A stretch of DNA of 39,846 bases from Armatimonadaceae bacterium (lineage in GTDB: Bacteria; Armatimonadota; Armatimonadia; Armatimonadales; Armatimonadaceae): assembly GCA_030447685.1 (NCBI GenBank), contig JAUJOK010000045.1, positions 1 through 39,846 of the forward strand. Direction: 5' to 3'. The number at the start of each line of letters is the position of its first letter. Positions within the stretch are counted from its first letter, which is position 1. The notes beneath the pieces are model-generated. The model was not told where the DNA came from and did not search any database. It was given only the letters and a program-made list of their open reading frames with translations. The position numbers and the translations under genes were made by a program. Below are positions 32,620 to 39,846 of the stretch, piece by piece.

Positions 32620-32897
32620 TGCGAGAGTAGATGGTGGATGTCGGCGGTGCGCTCCTGCTCGTCATACTCACAGACGATGAGCTTGCGCTGGGCCGGGTCG
32701 TGGATGACCAGCACCAACCGCCTGACGTACTGCTGAGGAAACCGTGCAATTGTGAAACAGCCGCACCGTGCTCAGCTGAGTAAAGTCACTGTGAGCGATA
32801 CCACCTAATGGATGTTCCGTCCAGCGCATGCGTCAAGACCTGCTCGTCGTGAATCGTTATAGAACAGCTTACCATCCCGCGCCGTTAACCGGCTCAT
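32616..32897 (-). pseudogene. Unrecognised protein, interrupted
   Basis: From ATG 32897 the frame reads MSRLTARDGKLFYNDSRRAG, meets TAG and TGA in the middle (where another frame reads GGIAHSDFTQLSTVRLF), and then continues open as FTIARFPQQYVRRLVLVIHD and PAQRKLIVCEYDEQERTADI to TGA 32618, which overlaps the GTG start of the ABM-type gene by 4 bp. The overlap argues that this was a real, coupled gene. Function unknown. Confidence 0.35.
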
Positions 32898-33048
32898 TTG
32901 TGTCCTCATCTGCCGCACGGGATGCTGCCAGCCACTGCTGCCCGCCGGAAAGCGGGCAGAGGTTTCCACGCAGTTCTTAAAGTTCTTCTTTATGTTGGGG
33001 TGGTGTCTGTTGTCGTTTTCGTTTTTGCCGGATGGAAAGAGCTGTCAG

Positions 33049-33428
33049 TTATGCCAGGATATCCCCAGGCCGGTAGTAGAGCCGACCGAGTGTGACGATT
33101 TGGCGCTCAGCGGGCGTATTTAATGGCTTGCTGGCCGTGTTTTCGACAATGATCGGGCCGCGCTGTACCAGCGCATCCACGGCCTTCGATACCGCTTCAC
33201 TCCTCTGCCCGTTCGCCTGACCATCTGGGAGTGGCTGATCCAGTCCCGCCGCTTGTAACGCCAGCGAGCGCGGGTATCGCTGCCTTCGCGCCAGCCGAGC
33301 GTCTGCCGCAGGACGATAAGGAGCACCCGCAACTCCGTGTCCTTCAGCGTGGGTAAAACCTCATCCACCAACCGGTTAGGCACCGGAATAACCCCGCCCT
33401 CAAAGAGCAGACTACCTTTAGCGGTCAT
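33049..33428 (-). CDS. Phage/plasmid replication-type helix-turn-helix protein, one frameshift
   Basis: From ATG 33428: LLFEGGVIPVPNRLVDEVLP, TLKDTELRVLLIVLRQTLGW, RRDWISHSQMVRRTGRG, then after one frame change near 33205 SEAVSKAVDALVQRGPIIVE and ...GRLYYRPGDILA to TAA at 33049. VPNxxxDEVLP..L...ELRVLLxxxRxTxGW...D.IS.SQL...TG is a winged-helix pattern of replication initiator or phage O-like proteins. The start overlaps the end of the upstream gene by 11 bp, so they are coupled. Product about 125 residues. Confidence 0.7.
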
Positions 33429-34323
33429 GCTCCGTGTCCTTTCTGTCCTCTACCGGCACCCCCTTCTGTTCACTCCCTTCAAGCACGACTTGATGATCTT
33501 CCCCGGCAGTCGCCGTCACCGTCTCATGTGCGGCCAGCGCCTGCTCCAGGCGAACCGTCGCGGGCGGCTCGTAACTGCCCTCTATCGCGGCGATCAGAAA
33601 CCGCACCGGCGATTTGGCATGGCGATACGGCAGCCAATCGAGTTGTCGCTGAATGTCTTCCAGCGAGTGCCGGGCAAGGAGCGCATCTATCTGCTCCCGC
33701 GTCACGCCCATCGCTATTAGGCGTCGCCTTACCTCGCCCTCCGGGCCTTCCACGGCCTTTTCCGTCCAGCCCATCTGCTCGGCAATCTGGCGCTCCACCT
33801 CGGCGCGCGGCCTCGTGTAATGCTGGCGGGAATAAGCAATTACGGCTTCCCTGCCCGCCGTCGGGGGAAGGGGCGGAGCGGCGGTTTCCATCGGGGGTTG
33901 TGCTGCCTCCTCGACGGCTACCGCCTCACGAGACAGCGTGTAGCCATCCATTCCCGTCTCGCGCGTGATCTCGCTCGCCAGCGGCTGCCCCTGCCACTCG
34001 AACTGGCACAGGCGCTGCATCCGCATCCGCACCTTCGCCTCCGAGACGTGCATGGCCGCAGCAAGCTCCTGCACGGAAGGCAGGACATGGCCGTTGGGCG
34101 TGACGAAGCTGAGCAGAAAGAGCAGGTTCTTGATGTCCTCGGCAGGAAGCGCGAGCAGCAGCCCGGAGGTTCGGAGCGCGCTGGTCAGAACCACCTGCGC
34201 GCCGGGGGTGAAGTAGCCGCTTTTCGTCTGGTCGCGGCGCAGGTGTTCAATGATAAAGGGTTTGGCGGGCGTCTCCTCCAAAAAAGCGGACACTTTGTCC
34301 TGGGGATTGAAGTCATGATCCAT
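33418..34323 (-). CDS. Replication-associated winged-helix protein
   Basis: 301 residues. N-terminal winged-helix region (FTPGAQVVLTSALRTSGLLL, FVTPNGHVLPSVQELAAAMH, VSEAKVRMRMQRLCQFEW), a Pro/Ala-rich linker, and a C-terminal helical domain (EVRRRLIAMGVTREQIDALL, SLEDIQRQLDWLPYRHAKSP, VRFLIAAIEGSY). The last segment is typical of replication or partition-type proteins of plasmids and integrative elements that I cannot name more precisely. It lies 76 bp after the methyltransferase and is coupled to the next HTH gene. Confidence 0.6.
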   Translation of the reverse strand: MDHDFNPQDKVSAFLEETPAKPFIIEHLRRDQTKSGYFTPGAQVVLTSALRTSGLLLALPAEDIKNLLFLLSFVTPNGHVLPSVQELAAAMHVSEAKVRMRMQRLCQFEWQGQPLASEITRETGMDGYTLSREAVAVEEAAQPPMETAAPPLPPTAGREAVIAYSRQHYTRPRAEVERQIAEQMGWTEKAVEGPEGEVRRRLIAMGVTREQIDALLARHSLEDIQRQLDWLPYRHAKSPVRFLIAAIEGSYEPPATVRLEQALAAHETVTATAGEDHQVVLEGSEQKGVPVEDRKDTEHDR

Positions 34324-34399
34324 CTTGAGGTGATTACGGTTTTATACTTTGGAAATCGAGGGCGCAACCGGATTCGGTGTGCTCGTGGCAAGGCAGGTA

Positions 34400-35386
34400 T
34401 TATCCGGGTGTGCATCGGTCTGGGGGCACGGCAGCTTCGGCTCTCCTGTTCCTGGACGGCGGATGGCCGGGGAAGGCTGCCTGACGGCGGCTTTCGCTGT
34501 TTTTGTGGCTGCGGCGACGCTTCGACGAGGGGGACAGGTTCCGGATTCCCCCACTGCCCGCGCGCTCGAAGCGCTGTATCCAGTCCTGGCGCTCGACCTG
34601 AGTCTCCTTCAACCGCTTCCTTGCCAGCCTCAGGAACTCCGGCTGCATCTCGTAGCCGACATAGTTCCTGCCGGTCAGCTTCGCCACTTTGGCCGTGGTG
34701 CCGCTGCCCAGGAACGGGTCGAGCACGGTCTCACCGGCGTAGGAGTAGAGGGTGATGAGGCGGTACGCCAGTTCCTCAGGGAAGGGGCAGGGATGCTTTG
34801 ACATTCCCGGCATCACCGGCGCGATGTGCCACAGGTTCTGGGCGATTTCCTTGGTCAGCAGGTCATCGACAACGACACGGCTTCTCTCTCGCTCCTCATC
34901 GCTGCGCCCCGCAAAGATTCTCTTTCCGCCCGGTTTTACAAACACGAGCACGTACTCGATCACCCGGTTAGGCAGGTAGTAGCCCGGAAAGGGGTGCTTG
35001 ATGATGTTGCCGCCGCGCTTGTCCCAGCCTCGCCACCGGTGCCACAGGATGTCCTGGTGGAACGTGAAGCCGACTTCCTCCAGCTTTGCCACCAGGTGAA
35101 AGGGCAGTGGGTACATCACTCCCTTCACCAGAGTGGTTGCGACAATGACGCAGCAGAAGCCGCCGGGCTTGAGGACATGGAAGCACTCGGCAAAGCAGCC
35201 CTGCAGCCAGGTGAGAAACTCCTCATAGCCGGTGATCGGCTCGTAGTCGGTCTTTGCCAGTGCCGCTGCAAAGAAATCATTCTGCGCGTCCACCCAGTAG
35301 GGCGGGCTGGTGACGATGAGGTCGATGGAGTTCTCGTTCAGCTCCTGCATCCGCTGGCAGCTTTTCTGGTAGAGGCGTCCGCTCAT
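34400..35386 (-). CDS. Site-specific DNA methyltransferase, beta class (N4-cytosine or N6-adenine)
   Basis: 328 residues. Starts MSGRLYQKSCQRMQELNENS; motif IV DLIVTSPPYW at about 24-33; motif VIII-like LKPGGFCCVIVATT; target region about 100-200; motif X/I near 225-260: FPEELAYRLITLYSYAGETV and LDPFLGSGTTAKVA (SAM binding), then GRNYVGYEMQPEFLRLARKR. Order IV before I places it in the beta class; SPPY is more common in N4-cytosine than in N6-adenine enzymes. Its ATG overlaps the preceding stop (ATGA). With the Mrr nuclease two genes upstream it probably forms a restriction-modification or self-protection unit. The last 60 residues are basic and not typical; a late frame change is possible. 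Confidence 0.9.
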   Translation of the reverse strand: MSGRLYQKSCQRMQELNENSIDLIVTSPPYWVDAQNDFFAAALAKTDYEPITGYEEFLTWLQGCFAECFHVLKPGGFCCVIVATTLVKGVMYPLPFHLVAKLEEVGFTFHQDILWHRWRGWDKRGGNIIKHPFPGYYLPNRVIEYVLVFVKPGGKRIFAGRSDEERERSRVVVDDLLTKEIAQNLWHIAPVMPGMSKHPCPFPEELAYRLITLYSYAGETVLDPFLGSGTTAKVAKLTGRNYVGYEMQPEFLRLARKRLKETQVERQDWIQRFERAGSGGIRNLSPSSKRRRSHKNSESRRQAAFPGHPPSRNRRAEAAVPPDRCTPG

Positions 35387-35928
35387 AGACCTCCTTTGTC
35401 AAGGATCAGGGAAGATAGCGCCCGCAGCAGGAGCAAAAAGACAGGGATTGACAGTATTGCGAAGAACACCTCCTCAGCGAGTGAGCCGGTGGTAAGCCGG
35501 GCAGGTAACGGCAAGAGGTGATAGCGCTTCTTCTTCGGGTAGAGCAGCGGGATGCCGCTTTTGGTGCAGGCGTCCAGCAGCAGGTGGCTGGCGTAGCCCA
35601 GCACCAGCGCCGCCGACAGAGGCCATTCCCACCAGAGGACAAGGGCGCAAGCGCCAAGAGCGACGATGCCCAGGCCGAGGGCGGAATGCAGCGGGCCGCG
35701 ATGGCCCCAGGCTCGGTAGAACGCCTGGGAGATCGGCGCGAAGGGCTGCACGCCGCTGACGCTCAGCGACTGAATCTTCGAACGCTCCGCGTCCAGGTCG
35801 GGCAGCAACGCGCCGAAGGCGGCTGCCAGGGCAAGCGGAGCCAGGGAGTCGGCTGAGAGGGTGCCGGGGATCATTTCCAGCAGCCACAGCGAGCTGAGGC
35901 CGGCAAGGGCGTGGGTTCGCCAGAGCAT
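35383..35928 (-). CDS. YdjM/DUF457-type metal-dependent membrane hydrolase
   Basis: 181 residues from ATG 35928, which has a strong AGGAAGGAG 5 nt upstream. Starts MLWRTHALAGLSSLWLLEMI; AAFGALLPDLDAERSKIQ, HRGPLHSALGLG and LGYASHLLLDACTKSGIPLL are the metal-ligand blocks (His, DxD, HRGxxHS, HLLLD). Four to five hydrophobic helices. E. coli YdjM and relatives are common in phage and plasmid gene sets; the substrate is unknown. No stop codon separates it in frame from the Mrr gene upstream, so a fused product is also possible. Confidence 0.85.
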   Translation of the reverse strand: MLWRTHALAGLSSLWLLEMIPGTLSADSLAPLALAAAFGALLPDLDAERSKIQSLSVSGVQPFAPISQAFYRAWGHRGPLHSALGLGIVALGACALVLWWEWPLSAALVLGYASHLLLDACTKSGIPLLYPKKKRYHLLPLPARLTTGSLAEEVFFAILSIPVFLLLLRALSSLILDKGGL

Positions 35929-36567
35929 GGAATCTCCTTCCTGCGGGTTGCCGGGGGTGGAGCAGCCGCAGCGGTTAGGGATAGGATCGTGGGGAGGCGT
36001 GTCTGCATCGGTCGCCGCTGTTCTCTGTCTTTTGTCGGGAAATCGCTCGTTAAGGGCGGCGAAATAGGCGAGATCCACATGCCACTTCCCCTCGGCATTG
36101 TGGCTGACGCCAACGGAGTGGGATAGCAGCAGGTTCAGGAGTTCGTCGCCGTCTACCAGCCGGATAGGGGCGACTCTCTCGCGGGCGGCGGTGATGCGGG
36201 CAATGGTCGGGAAGTCACTGGTGGTGATCAGCAGGCCCTGCGTCGCGCCAGTGCGCAGCATCGTGCCGCGCAGCTCATCCACGAAGCGCCGCTGCACCGG
36301 TCGCTGGTACTGCTTGACCTGCAAAATGATGCGCGATGTCGTTACGCCGGTCTGGGAGCATGCCTGCAAGTCGATGCCGCCGTCGTTGTTCCTGCCCTTC
36401 CAGTGGGTGCGGCCCATGAGCTGCACGTCTATGTAGCCCATCTGCACCAGCAGGTGACGGAGACACTCCTCGAAGGCATGGAAGGAGAGGCAGAGCAGAT
36501 GCTCGCGCAGTTCCTGCCGCAGAATCGCTTCTTCCCGAGCCGTTCCGGCAGAGGGAGTGACTCTCAT
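35929..36567 (-). CDS. Mrr-like restriction endonuclease, in frame with the downstream hydrolase
   Basis: From ATG 36567: EEAILRQELREHLLCLSFHA, FEECLRHLLVQMGYIDVQLM, KGRNNDGGIDLQACSQ, SRIILQVKQYQRPVQRRFVD, ELRGTMLRTGATQGLLITTS and DFPTIARITAARERVAPIRL. GGID and QVK are the catalytic D-QxK of Mrr-cat nucleases. After about residue 150 the frame goes on through a Pro-rich segment (DADTPPHDPIPNRCGCS) straight into the hydrolase without a stop, so its true end is unclear: fusion, lost stop or frameshift. The start overlaps the stop of the upstream HTH gene (TAATG). Mrr cleaves methylated DNA (type IV) or works with a partner methylase. Confidence 0.82.
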
Positions 36568-37032
36568 TATCGAGCCCTGCCGTACAAGGGTGTCTTTGCC
36601 TCCGCGGCCTCCTCGGCAACGGTTGATGGTGCGGAAATGCCCCCACTCCGCCGGACTTGATGTGCGCGAACTCAGGCTTGATGCTGCCGTCTTCGTTGTA
36701 GAAGGCGTCCGGCAGGCAGCCGGGCAGCCCGTGAGCGTGCAGACGGAAGGCGTGGGATAGGTGCCGTCGAGGGTGAGCAGGTCGCGTGGCTCCAGATGTT
36801 TCCCAGCCTCTTCTCCAGGGCTTTGGTGACTTTCCAGACCAGGGAAAAGGAGGGGCTGGACTGACCGGCGATCAGGCGGCAAGGCGCGGATTTGGAAACG
36901 CCGGCATCTTCGGCAAGGCGGGTGATGCCGTCGATGGAGTACCAGGGGATGTGGATCAGTACATCGGCTATCCGGTTTTGGACGGGGCTTTCCTGGGATG
37001 GAATCTGGCGGGTAGCTGGGGTGGTGCGGCAT
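36567..37032 (-). pseudogene. Helix-turn-helix protein, frameshifted
   Basis: About 155 residues over several frames: ATG 37032 (AAAGGAGG 3 nt upstream), then VQNRIADVLIHIPWYSIDGI, TRLAEDAGVSKS and CRLIAGQSSPSFSLVWKVTK (XRE-like HTH), KHLEPRDLLTLDGTYPTPS, CLPDAFYNEDGSIKPEFAHI, EWGHFRTIN and finally TVAEEAAEAKTPLYGRAR ending TAA, which overlaps the Mrr start codon (TAATG). The protein reads well once three or four single-base shifts are allowed. Probably the regulator of the operon and divergent from the recombinase gene. Confidence 0.65.
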
Positions 37033-37206
37033 GTGCCTCCTTTCTTGAAGTTAGTGCTTTGTTTTCCTTTCCAGTGTAAGCCGTGGGCGAGGAGATCGCC
37101 GTTCCGGTTGCGCCGGCGCAACGCTCGTGGCGTCTGTCGTCGTTTTGCGTCAGGCTGAAAGGCATGAGCCACACGCCCTACCTTTCCCAACCCACGCCCG
37201 AAGGTA

Positions 37207-39019
37207 TTGAAGTTCAAGGACTTGTATTTGGCCCGATTCGGCGTAGGTGGGCGCAGCAAGCCTCGAGCTTGCCACCCCGAACCCTTCATTTCGTTTTCCT
37301 ATGCACCACCCCGTGCCCGGCGCACCGGGCGACAACTCACGCTCCTGCGCTACGCCCTCTACACCCGAAAGTCCACCGAAGAGGACGAGCGCCAGACCCA
37401 ATCCATTCAGAGCCAGTTAGAGCGCTGTCAGGAACTGGCACAGAACAAAGGCAAGCACATTGCCGTTGTTTTTGAAAGAGTCCAAGTCTGCCGAGGAACC
37501 CGGTAGGCCCGAGTTCGACCGCATGATCGCGCTCATCGACAAGGGGCAGATCGACGGCATTGTCGGGTGGCACCCCGACCGGCTGTCGCGCAACGAGATG
37601 GACGCAGCGGCCATCACCATGCGCCTGAGAAAAGGCATCCTCAAAGACCTGGACTTCGCCCAGTACTTCTTCCACAACTCGCCCGAGGGCATCATGATGC
37701 TGCAGATGGCCCTGTCCCAGAGCCAGTACCAGGTCTCCAAACTCTCCATCGACGTCAAGCGCGGCATTGACGACAAACTCAAGAAGGGCTGGTATCCCCA
37801 TCGCGCGCCGCTGGGATACGTCAACGACAAGCATCTGGACAAAGGGCAGAAGACGATCAGCCCGGACCCGGAGCGCTTTGACGTGCTGAAGAAAGCGTGG
37901 GATCTGCTGCTGACGGGTTCCTACTCCGTGCCCAGGGTTTTAGACATCCTCAACAATGACTGGGGCCTGCGCACGCCCGTCACCCGCAGCGGCCGGGGCG
38001 GAGAAGCTATTGCCCGCACCACGCTTTACCGCTTGTTCGCCAATGTCTTCTACGCGGGCTACTTCGTCCATGACGGCACGATCTACAAAGGAGCGCATAC
38101 GGCCATGGTCAGCCTGGAGGAGTTCGACCGGGCGCAGAAGATCATCGGCAACGACAATCCGCTGCCGCGCCGTTCGCATGAGCTGCCCTTCACCGGCCTG
38201 ATTCGCTGCGCCCGTTGCACAGGACAGGTGACGGCGGATGTAGTGCGAAAGCCCTCGGGCCGCACTTATACCTACTACCACTGCCAGGGCGCGAACGGCT
38301 GCACAAAGCGCGGTGTCCCTCAAGACAAGCTGGAGGCGATGATTGATGCGGAGCTTGCCCAGATGGACCTGTTGCCGGAGTTCTATGCGTGGGCCATCGA
38401 AGACATCGAGCAAAGCATCCAGCAGGAGCGGGCGCAGCAGAAGGCGCTCTACGATCAGCGGTTGCGGGTGCTGCATTCGACAGACCAGATGCTGGACGAG
38501 CTGCTGGGGATGCGCATGCGCAATCTGGTGACCGATGAGGAGTACCTGGCAAAGAGAAACCAGCTGACGCTGGAGCGGGCACGCCTGCACGAGGAGGCGC
38601 AGCAAAGCGAGCTGGGGGCAGACCGGGCGCGGGAATCCTGCCTGAATGCCGCTGAGTTCATGAAGAACGCGCGGGAGTGGCTGCGTCATGGCGACGCGGC
38701 GATGAAACGGATTGTAGCGATGAACCTTGGCTCGAACTATCTGCTCAAAGAGGGAAAGATCGTTCTGGAGTCGCATCCGATGCTGGTTAAAATAAAAGAA
38801 GAATACAAAACATTAGAGGCGGAATACGAGGCAATCAAACTCGATGAAACGCTGTCCCAGAGCCAGAAAAAACAGCGTCTTGACGCTGTTCGTTCCACTT
38901 GGAGCGGGATATGGGACGTTAATCGAACCCGTGTTCTGCTCCAGGACCTGAGATTCCCCGACGTAGCTGTTCAAATCGAGACAGCCGCGAGTCTTGGTAT
39001 CTCGCTCTGCCCAAGATAG
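37207..39019 (+). CDS. Large serine recombinase, one frameshift
   Basis: About 560-600 residues. Catalytic resolvase domain: LRYALYTRKSTEEDERQTQS with the nucleophilic Ser in RKSTEE; QSQLERCQELAQNKGKHIAV; after a shift at the T5 run at 37470: KESKSAEEPGRPEFDRMIAL, IDGIVGWHPDRLSRNEMD. Recombinase domain: DVKRGIDDKLKKGWYPHRAP, LGYVND, VPRVLDILNNDWGLRTPVTR; zinc ribbon IRCARCTGQV ... YYHCQGANGCTKRG; coiled coil (EEYKTLEAEYEAIKLDETLS). Large serine recombinases integrate phages and ICE-like elements. No start codon in the first frame is convincing; the TTG at 37207 is a limit. It stands divergent to the restriction/replication operon. The att site was not found. Confidence 0.9.
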
Positions 39020-39238
39020 CAGAAAAAGGGGAGTCCGAGAAGTGCCCGGACGGGGTCCCGTCATTGCGTCGAATCCTGAACAGGCGCTGGCGGGGACAGT
39101 GCGCCCGGCGAGACCGTCCCGAGCGACGCGTGCTGCACGCTCGGCGACACCGGTGCGGCTTGAATAACGGCGCCGCTCCTTTATCGGCTCAGGAAATCGC
39201 CGGTTTTCCAGAAGCGCAAATGGCTGTGGCTTTGCCCT
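39020..39238. other. Gap after the recombinase
   Basis: I see no supported gene. For many large serine recombinase elements the attachment core lies close to the recombinase gene, so this stretch or 37033-37206 could hold it, but no direct repeat was recognised. Confidence 0.3.
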
Positions 39239-39466
39239 TTATTCCTCCTCCATCGGCGGAGGAGACGGCGTGCCTTGCGCCTCCTGCGGGAGTGCCGTTT
39301 CCATACCCTGTGCTTCTTGAGGCGTGACGTGTCCGGTGCCCTGGCAGACGGGGCAGGTCACTGCCTTCCAGCCACCCGGATCGCCTGCTGCCCGATCCGG
39401 CGGGGCAAAGCCCAGCACCTTCTTGTTGCCCAGGCAGTTGGGATAAATAGATAAACTCTCTGTCAC
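39239..39466 (-). CDS. Small zinc-finger-like protein
   Basis: 75 residues from GTG 39466. Contains YPNCLGNKKVLGF and, 27 residues on, VTCPVCQGTGHVTP: CxxCxGxG is the DnaJ-type zinc-finger half, and the first half has one Cys less. The C-terminal tail is Glu/Pro-rich. AGGAG stands only one base before GTG, so the start is uncertain. Possibly a small cargo gene of the element. Confidence 0.4.
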   Translation of the reverse strand: MTESLSIYPNCLGNKKVLGFAPPDRAAGDPGGWKAVTCPVCQGTGHVTPQEAQGMETALPQEAQGTPSPPPMEEE

Positions 39467-39632
39467 ACTCCTATTGTACAGCCTGGGGACGCTGGCCGTA
39501 CGTTAGCAGCCTGTGCCCTAATACCTGAGTTTTCGGGAACATGGCTGTCTAGTTGCAGCAGACCACCACCAGCGCTGGGACAAAATCTACTACACTTCAA
39601 GCCGACCGTAAGGACAATCAATAGGCGGCATT
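39467..39632. other. Gap between zinc-finger-like ORF and last gene
   Basis: No gene, repeat or clear terminator recognised. Confidence 0.3.
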
Positions 39633-39846
39633 TTACCGCGTTTTCTCGCCCGTGCCGCCGGGATGTTCTTCACGCCAGGCGCTTTGGCCGGGTTCGACGC
39701 GCCAGTCGTTTCCGAAGTAGCCTGCACCGACAATGCCGCGCGCGGTGTCGGTTAGCACGGTAGGGTCGGCCACGACCCAGTCGGGAAAGACAACGCCGGA
39801 AATGAAGTAGGGCAGGCGGTCGGTAAGACGCAGGCCAGGCATCCCG
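39633..39846 (-). CDS. C-terminal end of an unidentified protein, cut by the window edge
   Basis: 71 codons open to the right edge: GLRLTDRLPYFISGVVFPDW, VVADPTVLTDTARGIVGAGY, FGNDWRVEPGQSAWREEHPG and a basic end GTGEKTR before TAA 39633. Soluble, rich in Gly and aromatic residues. Family not recognised; the start lies outside the window. Confidence 0.5.
   Translation of the reverse strand, partial: GMPGLRLTDRLPYFISGVVFPDWVVADPTVLTDTARGIVGAGYFGNDWRVEPGQSAWREEHPGGTGEKTR

Noticed and set aside
32898..33095. 65-codon plus-strand frame with a hydrophobic stretch
   Set aside because: Lies partly opposite the end of the replication-type gene; no ribosome site and no family; not supported.
39064..39327. 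87-codon plus-strand frame after the recombinase
   Set aside because: Arg-rich GC-type frame, overlapping the zinc-finger-like ORF on the other strand; no evidence.

Overview
The window is GC-rich, densely coding bacterial DNA with no ribosomal or tRNA genes. Secreted DUF1549/DUF1553 and DUF1501 proteins, several Tat- or Sec-exported Gfo/Idh/MocA oxidoreductases with TIM-barrel sugar isomerases, and a thioredoxin-like/PDZ selenoprotein point to a heterotrophic polymer or sugar degrader. I infer Armatimonadota, or a Planctomycetota/Verrucomicrobiota relative; no marker gene is present to decide.

Layout. (1) 1-5.8 kb: one intact Gfo/Idh/MocA gene, then a run of broken but recognisable genes: an SDR, two small proteins, a restriction-nuclease-like fragment, a dienelactone hydrolase and an S41 peptidase. 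(2) 5.9-13.8 kb: a tight forward operon of a DUF1549/DUF1553 surface protein, a DUF1501 Tat protein, a PPC-domain protein and a VWA-domain protein (frameshifted by a 53-bp tandem duplication), followed by a TIM-barrel glycosidase-like protein and a zinc-ribbon membrane protein. (3) 14.2-19.6 kb: a Gly/Ala-rich small ORF, then reverse-strand genes: a probable selenoprotein with a UxxC motif and a SECIS-like hairpin, the C-terminal half of an alpha-2-macroglobulin carrying an in-frame repeat insertion, and a D-threonine-aldolase-like PLP enzyme. (4) 19.7-25.1 kb: a forward sugar-metabolism cluster (secreted TIM-barrel isomerase, two Tat Gfo/Idh/MocA proteins, a HEAT-repeat protein and a hydroxypyruvate-isomerase-like protein), punctuated by large palindromic repeats.

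(5) 25.1-28.3 kb: a defence graveyard. It holds the C-terminal end of an SDR, the C-terminal half of Cas2, a leader, a 28-repeat CRISPR array, and the C-terminal part of a DUF1863 TIR-like protein fused to the trailer of the array. No other cas gene is present. (6) 28.5-31.5 kb: an IS481-family element with a target duplication, interrupted by an ISL3-family element. (7) 31.5-32.9 kb: frameshifted alpha/beta hydrolase, ABM-type monooxygenase and unknown genes. (8) 33.0-39.0 kb: a probable integrative element. A reverse operon of an HTH protein, an Mrr nuclease, a DUF457 membrane hydrolase, a DNA methyltransferase and two replication-type HTH proteins stands opposite a large serine recombinase. 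The right end has a small zinc-finger-like ORF and the end of an unidentified gene.

Two themes recur. Single-base indels, mostly in homopolymers, break many genes while the protein sequence stays recognisable in the alternate frames. The same kind of indel is scattered through the CRISPR repeats, so part of the apparent decay may be sequencing error. Second, at least four different hairpin-forming repeat families sit right after stop codons or inside genes.
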